From: Jackrogersella multiformis | Lineage: Eukaryota; Ascomycota; Sordariomycetes; Xylariales; Hypoxylaceae | Reading direction: 5' to 3' | NCBI GenBank assembly: GCA_902806575.1 | Contig: CADCXD010000009.1 | Span: forward strand, 1,922,001-1,986,000 | Length of the DNA stretch: 64,000 bases | Part shown: piece after piece, positions 59,014 through 64,000 of the stretch | Position numbering within the stretch: the first letter of the stretch is position 1 | Layout: each line of letters starts with the position of its first letter | Made by a program: the position numbers and the translations under genes | The notes under the pieces: generated by a model | The model's database searches: none | Seen by the model: the letters and a program-made list of their open reading frames with translations, nothing else | Told to the model about the DNA's origin: nothing

Positions 59014-60116
59014 AATAGGAGGTCTTCAAGTGTACTAAGGGGTTAGTAGACTATTCGTACCTAGAGGAAGATTAATAATAACCTAAAGGAACAGAAGCCA
59101 AGACTTTCGCAGATCTTAGTTTTATTAGAATATCATCTACATAAGGTACCAGGATGACTCTTGCTCTATCAAAAGGGACCTATAGGCAACTACCTACGTA
59201 GGTAAACTTAGTTGGAAAGTTGGCTGGCTATGACGAGAGATGACGTAACTATTCCTACCCGAGAGGGCAAACAGGTAGGAGATATCCAGTAACATCAGGA
59301 TTCAGAGATTGTCTTAACAATACCTACCTAGGTACATGCTACCTAGGTACCTATCATAAGCATACAGGTAATTCATTGCTGGTTGAAACATTGAATTGTT
59401 TAATTCGGCCAGCTGTCCAATTAGAAGAATCCATTTGTAAGTACCTACCTAGATATATCCCGTGATGCTATTCGAGAAATGAGACGTCAACCACATTCTA
59501 GATTATAAGCTCTTCGCTTCTAAACTACCTCTCGAATATAATCCGGCTTAAGTCAATCCCAATTACAAAGGTTAATGTTATAATGAACCAGTCTTGACAA
59601 AGAAAGAACGTAGCAGAAACTACGAGAATAGCCGCACTTACAATGGACATGATCTCCTCCTACTAACAATTGGAGTTGTGCTTCATCTCAAAGTTAAATC
59701 TACGAGAAGATATTAGCAGAACCAAAAGACTAAATCTCAATATTGTTCGCCGATGCTTCTACCTAACACACAGCGTCTGTCGAAGCTAAAAGCAAAGACC
59801 CTCCGTTTTCAGCAACTCAAGGGTGCTTAAAAGAAAGATGCCGGATTCGAGATGGAGTCATAGGATCTGCTTAAAGAAAAGAAGTACCATAGGTATGTTA
59901 TGTACTGTAGCCCGAGCAGCTCTGAGATACTTTGGTCCGCGTACCGATGTGGACAAAGCCGCGAGGCCCGACACCACCGGACGCAGACTGCAATACCGAC
60001 TTCTTTGTGCCATGATGCGGACAAAAGTCCTGCATGGCTCAGTTGAGCGTTCTGTCCCCATCGGCTGCATCTGCGGAGTTCCATCTTAGTATTCGTAAAG
60101 ACACCGCAGCATCGCC
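59014..60116. other. Divergent spacer between GAD and coiled-coil gene
   Basis: Promoters of both. Two TACCTAGGTA clusters (59321-59355 and partial near 59445). AT-rich elsewhere. A 59823-60089 frame begins at GTG and lacks recognisable content. No gene seen. Confidence 0.5.
59321..59355. repeat. Pair of TACCTAGGTAC palindromes
   Basis: TACCTACCTAGGTACATGCTACCTAGGTACC: two perfect copies about 16 bases apart, upstream of the GAD start. Confidence 0.75.
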
Positions 60117-62018
60117 ATGGCGGATCTCCGCGACGATTCGTGGGGCCTAGGCCTCGATTATATCACTGACACCTTAGTCAATCAGCTAGTCGACGAGGCG
60201 AAACTCATCACACTCGATGTAAATACTGACCGAGAAAAAGTCATCAGCGTTACACGTGCTTCGCTGGAGAATAGTGTGCTTCCGTTCGCCAGGCGCCGGG
60301 AGACTACCGTCCTCCAGGCGCTTCAAGCCCAGCTTAATACATTGAGGATAACCAAGGAACGTCTCGATGAGACAATTAAAAATGATAAACAAGAACTCAC
60401 AGATGCTGAGCAACGTTACGACCGCGAGATCGCCCAATTGAAAAGCGACCACATATCCAATCTACGTAAATGCGATGAAGATATCGGCTTGAGAGATAAT
60501 GAAATAGATACTCTTAAAAAGCAGGCTGCCGAGCTTAAGCGCGAGCTAGCTAAGAAACATACCGACGAGGACAGAGACCATTATATTAATGAGATGGAAA
60601 CAAATTATGAACAAATCAAGGATAAAAATGATGACCTCACTAAGGCGCTCACGAAAGCACAAGAGCTTATTCAAGAGATGGAGAGAGTGAAAGAGAGCGA
60701 CAGTGAAGATATAAAGAGATATCTAACCCTGATTGACCAATATAAAGAGGAGTTAGAAATAGGAGCCTCAGGAACTGGACCTCTCAGCATGAAGATCAAG
60801 GAGCTGGAAGACACCAGTGCGACTCTTGGCCAGAGATTAAAGGATCTCACTAGGGCCAAAGACAAAGAAATACAACAACTTAACCAAGAATTAAACAATC
60901 TTCGCAGGAAGGACGATAAGAGTGAGAGATCAGGTTCATTGGGCACATCGGCAACGGGCGGTGGTGGTTTGGATTCCGAGATGGCGCTTGCAGGGTTGCG
61001 GTCAGAAAATGAAGCTTTGAGTGAACAGGTTAGAACAGCTGCTGAGAGGATCATGGCATTGGAAGAGGAACTGAGGTCTTCAACGGGTGGGGGAGGAGAA
61101 CCTGGCGGAAGGGATACTAGAGAGGAGGAGTCTGAGTTGCTGAGAAGATTTATGGAGGAAGTGGAGTGGGAAGGACAAACAGCCGATGAACTTCTTGTCT
61201 TGGCACAACAACTGAAAGACCTCAGAGACACTTTCGGCAATTCCCCCAACACGTCCGTCAGAGATCTCGCAGTAGACTTGACAGAGCTCTTTAACCGGGT
61301 AAAACAGCATACCGTAGAGTTCAAGGCCAGCCTCGAAGCCCAAGTCAAGATCAACCAAACCGCAAGAAACCAATATATCGAGCGGCTTAACGGGATGAAC
61401 CTCGAGATCGAAAGGAACCCTGACGCGCCCGAGGTGGGATTTACCATGAAAAGGATCGCCGGCGTGCAGAGGGAGGTCGATCGTATGGGCGGCATCCTCA
61501 CAGTTCTCCGCCAAGAAAACGACTGGTTCCAAGATACCCTCGAACAATTCCAGGCCGCGCAGGCTCGAGTCACAGGAGCTACGGAAGATGCGACAGAAGA
61601 ATTGACGGAGGCAAGGGCGAGGCTCGGGGCCATCGAGGCACAAATGGCAGCAGAAGCGACGGCAGCTAATGCAAGGATCGCGGCCCTCCAGGCTCAGATC
61701 GATGGCAACCCGAATCCTAATCCGAACCCCAACCCGAACCCCAACCCACAGCAGAATGTCGCACCCAGACTACCACTTGGGCTCTCACCAAACAGATTCA
61801 TGATACTCAATTTATCCGCGTTGGCGGTCCTGATGGGACTCATAATTGCGTCAGGTCGCGAACTCGGGGCGCTGAGAAACTCCAACGCACCGGTCAGGAG
61901 AGGCCTCTACACCACTTCATTCGATAGTACCAACATCTGCTTGAGGATGCCGACCTATGCCCTCCTATGGGAGTTCCTCATTATGATAATGGCGGGGACA
62001 TGGAGGTGGAAGGCTTAA
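60117..62018 (+). CDS. Long coiled-coil protein with Asn-Pro repeat and hydrophobic C-terminal tail
   Basis: Single-exon gene, 633 residues. After about 60 residues (MADLRDDSWGLGLDYITD) it is almost all coiled coil: about 60-300 and 330-530 with heptads such as LKKQAAELKRELAKK and RLKDLTRAKDKEIQQLNQEL, broken by two Gly-rich links (TSATGGGGLDS near 280; TGGGGEPGGRD near 323). An exact (Asn-Pro)7 tract occupies about 531-544. Two hydrophobic segments follow: about 561-580 (ILNLSALAVLMGLIIASG) and about 615-631 (YALLWEFLIMIMAGTW). This arrangement fits a membrane-anchored tether or nuclear/ER envelope rod, but I recognise no family. The ATG in GCCATGG is the chosen start. Confidence 0.75.
   Translation: MADLRDDSWGLGLDYITDTLVNQLVDEAKLITLDVNTDREKVISVTRASLENSVLPFARRRETTVLQALQAQLNTLRITKERLDETIKNDKQELTDAEQRYDREIAQLKSDHISNLRKCDEDIGLRDNEIDTLKKQAAELKRELAKKHTDEDRDHYINEMETNYEQIKDKNDDLTKALTKAQELIQEMERVKESDSEDIKRYLTLIDQYKEELEIGASGTGPLSMKIKELEDTSATLGQRLKDLTRAKDKEIQQLNQELNNLRRKDDKSERSGSLGTSATGGGGLDSEMALAGLRSENEALSEQVRTAAERIMALEEELRSSTGGGGEPGGRDTREEESELLRRFMEEVEWEGQTADELLVLAQQLKDLRDTFGNSPNTSVRDLAVDLTELFNRVKQHTVEFKASLEAQVKINQTARNQYIERLNGMNLEIERNPDAPEVGFTMKRIAGVQREVDRMGGILTVLRQENDWFQDTLEQFQAAQARVTGATEDATEELTEARARLGAIEAQMAAEATAANARIAALQAQIDGNPNPNPNPNPNPNPQQNVAPRLPLGLSPNRFMILNLSALAVLMGLIIASGRELGALRNSNAPVRRGLYTTSFDSTNICLRMPTYALLWEFLIMIMAGTWRWKA
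61709..61750 (+). repeat. Tandem AACCCG/AACCCC coding repeat, (Asn-Pro)7
   Basis: Six-base units AAYCCN repeated seven times inside the coiled-coil gene. A slippage-prone tract just before the hydrophobic tail. Confidence 0.8.
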
Positions 62019-62937
62019 CCTAGGTGGATTTGATACGATATTTGATTTTTTTTTTTCTACGGCGGCCTGCCTAGAGAAGATTTGATATTAATCAACCACT
62101 CGTTCACGGAGTGAGACGTGGTCGATTTTTGGTGGAAGGACATTTTCGTTAGGCAGGCTGGGTAGTAGGTGATAGGTAGTAGATGCCTGGTATTAAGTGG
62201 AGGATTGCTAGGACCACTCAGTTTGTGTATCAACAATTATATGAAATTTATTTGATTTCCAAGGTTCTCTACTGTCGTCTGAAACCTATCAGTGTGTTGT
62301 TCGTGACAAGTCCATAGGCTAAGTAGGTATTGGAATGGAAATAATATCGAAGGTTAGAAACTTGACAAGTTCTGGAGGTGTAGCGTATTTGTCAGAAATA
62401 GGTGGGTCTATAGTATCGTAACCAAGGCTTGTGCTTGCCCAGGTGCTTTTACCGCGGCTCGCAGTCTCCGAGAGCCGAGTGACCCATTAATAGCGCTGCG
62501 CTCTACTAGGTACCTAGGCTACCTAGGTACCTTAGGTAATATGGATGCTGTAGCGGGGTGTATTCCGGGTGCTGACAACGCATTAAACGGTCGGTATAAT
62601 TGCTTAAAATACAGCGGCACGTTTTCGGCAACCACCTCTAAAGACAAACCTTCCCAGAAACATATCCGTATCGGCGGAGCCTTTCCTTCAACAAGGGGTC
62701 CCCAGTGGAAATCACTTCTGCGCATGAAAATGGATTCCAAATAGCAATACGAATAGGGCTACCTAGGTAGGTCCTTATGGTTAACCTAGGTAATTCCAAA
62801 TGTCACTACTAGCACATACACAGTATAGCTTTCGGCTTCGGTCAAACAAAGCAGCATCCGATCCGCAATCCGCTATTCGCCATCCCCGAATGAGGTGATG
62901 ACCCCCGGTCGGTTTGCAGCTTTGACACCTTGTAAGG
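62019..62937. other. Spacer upstream of the DUF4336 gene
   Basis: 3' region of the coiled-coil gene and the DUF4336 promoter. Dense TACCTAGGTA motifs at 62506-62538 and 62760-62792. Frames of about 70 codons on both strands at 62519-62744 overlap each other and are not supported. Confidence 0.5.
62506..62538. repeat. Cluster of three TACCTAGG(T/C) motifs
   Basis: ACTAGGTACCTAGGCTACCTAGGTACCTTAGGTA: three overlapping CCTAGG-centred palindromes, about 400 bases before the DUF4336 gene. Confidence 0.75.
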
Positions 62938-64000
62938 ATGACGACGACGACTACTTATATAAATCTGCTGCCGTCGAAGGTGACATCTCGAGCTACACTG
63001 AATTCCATCATCAGACCTTCAAAGCATAATCTATTTATCTCGCGAGTCTCACGAGTTTCACGTCACCACCCCCAATTAATATATAGACGTCATTTGACCC
63101 TAGCAGCTACCAAGTATAATAGGATTAATAGCAACAATAGCAATAACCTATTTCCATTAAGAACCCCCCAGCCTTTGCACATTCATACCCGAGCAAGGCC
63201 AGCACCAGGACATTACCACCAGCAAGCCCGCTATTCCGCCATGTCCTCCAAGCTCATCCCTCCCAACCCGGCCGAAGTAGCCGTCATCCGGACCATCACG
63301 CCCAACATCGTGACCGTGTCCGTGCCATTCGCGCGGTTCGGCATCCTTCGGGTCGGCGGCCGCGGCACCATAAGTAAGCCACCCCTTCACCCTTCACCCT
63401 CACCCTCCACCCGGCTCCGAACACCGATCCCACCTACCAGCAGCAGCTAACCACTCCGCAGTACGTCTCACGTCAGGCGCTCTCGCGGTCTTCTCGCCGG
63501 TAGCGCTGACGCCGGAGACGCAAGCCAAGGTTTCCGAGCTGGGCGGGCGCGTGGCGTACCTGATCGCGGGGGACATGGAGCACCACATCTTCCTGTCGCA
63601 GTGGGCGTCGGCGTACCCGTCGGCGCGGCTGGTGGGGCCCGCGGGGCTGCAGGCGAAGCGTGCTCTGGTGCACGACGACCCGCGCATCGGGCACGAGGCC
63701 TTCGCGTTCGAGTGGTCGGTGGCCAACGCGCGCGAGACCCTCGGCGTGGGCGCCGACTTCGCCGCCGACTTCGAGGTGGAGTTCGTGGGCGCCCACCCCA
63801 ACAAGGAGGTGGTGCTGCTGTACAAGCCCGACCGCGTGCTCGTCCAGGCCGACCTGCTGTTCAACCTGCCGGCCGTCGAGCAGTACTCGCGCGTGCCGGC
63901 GGCCCAGCGCTCCGGCCACGCGCTGCAGAACGCGCTGTTCGAGGCCGTCGGCCGCACCGCCGGCGAGGCCAAGGCCGCGAAGCGCTTCCAGTGGCACGTC
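62938..64000 (+). CDS. DUF4336 protein (metallo-beta-lactamase-like fold), 3' end outside window
   Basis: Exon 1 62938-63373, exon 2 from 63462 to the window edge; the intron has a GTAAGC donor and CAGCTAACC branch. From residue 102 the protein starts MSSKLIPPNPAEVAVIRTITPN and continues with FGILRVGGRGTIIRLTSGALAVFSPVALT, strong marks of DUF4336. Next comes GGRVAYLIAGDMEHHIFLSQW with histidines that could bind metal. Residues 1-101, ahead of an in-frame Met at 63241, are rich in Arg, Ser, Thr, Asn and His with hardly any acids, like a mitochondrial presequence. The C-terminal part is outside the window. Function of the family is not established; the presequence is inferred from composition. 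Confidence 0.85.

Overview
The window is nuclear DNA of a filamentous ascomycete (Pezizomycotina, most likely a Sordariomycete; that class is an inference). Genes are split by short introns of about 50-160 bases with GTAAGT-like donors, CTAAC/CTGAC branch sites and CAG/TAG acceptors. Many start codons have an A at -3. The products match fungal families such as Pal1, a fungal KA1-tailed Gin4/Hsl1 kinase, VPS34, UBC13, Nse4 and a malate synthase ending in SKL. No rRNA, tRNA, CRISPR array or intact transposon was seen. Exon joins were made by eye and checked for frame: every complete spliced gene below sums to a whole number of codons.

Layout, left to right. 1-2807: SMC5 (minus, runs off the left edge). 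4658-8576: Gin4/Hsl1-type kinase. 9854-11658: fumarase. 13642-15545: peroxisomal malate synthase. 17427-18377: short-chain dehydrogenase. 21781-23709: Pal1 family protein. 24702-26656: divergent RecA/Rad51-like protein. 27193-28724: secreted protein with two fasciclin domains. 29547-30320: acyl-protein-thioesterase-like protein that seems to lack its catalytic residues. 31318-32136: unknown protein. 32582-33439: alpha/beta hydrolase. 35020-35829: coiled-coil protein. 36706-38090: Nse4. 39001-41888: VPS34. 44178-44825: small conserved protein. 46134-47451: mitochondrial enoyl reductase Etr1. 48023-48679: UBC13. 50137-54835: WDR59/Mtc5-like SEA/GATOR2 subunit. 55496-55858: small secreted cysteine-rich peptide. 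57157-59013: glutamate decarboxylase. 60117-62018: long coiled-coil protein with a hydrophobic tail. 62938-64000: DUF4336 protein (runs off the right edge).

How the genes relate. Most are unrelated housekeeping genes, as is usual in fungal chromosomes. Three links stand out. SMC5 and Nse4 are two subunits of the same SMC5/6 genome-stability complex, and UBC13 (post-replication repair) and a Rad51-like protein lie in the same 50 kb. Fumarase and malate synthase are neighbours on the same strand and both make malate. VPS34 and the WDR59-like protein both act at the vacuole/endosome in nutrient signalling and autophagy.

The most unusual items are the 71-residue secreted peptide at 55496-55858, whose eight cysteines form two identical C-x7-C-x3-C-x-C frames; a 10-base palindrome (TACCTAGGTA) repeated dozens of times between genes; and intact proteins that have lost catalytic residues (thioesterase-like, Rad51-like, SDR).
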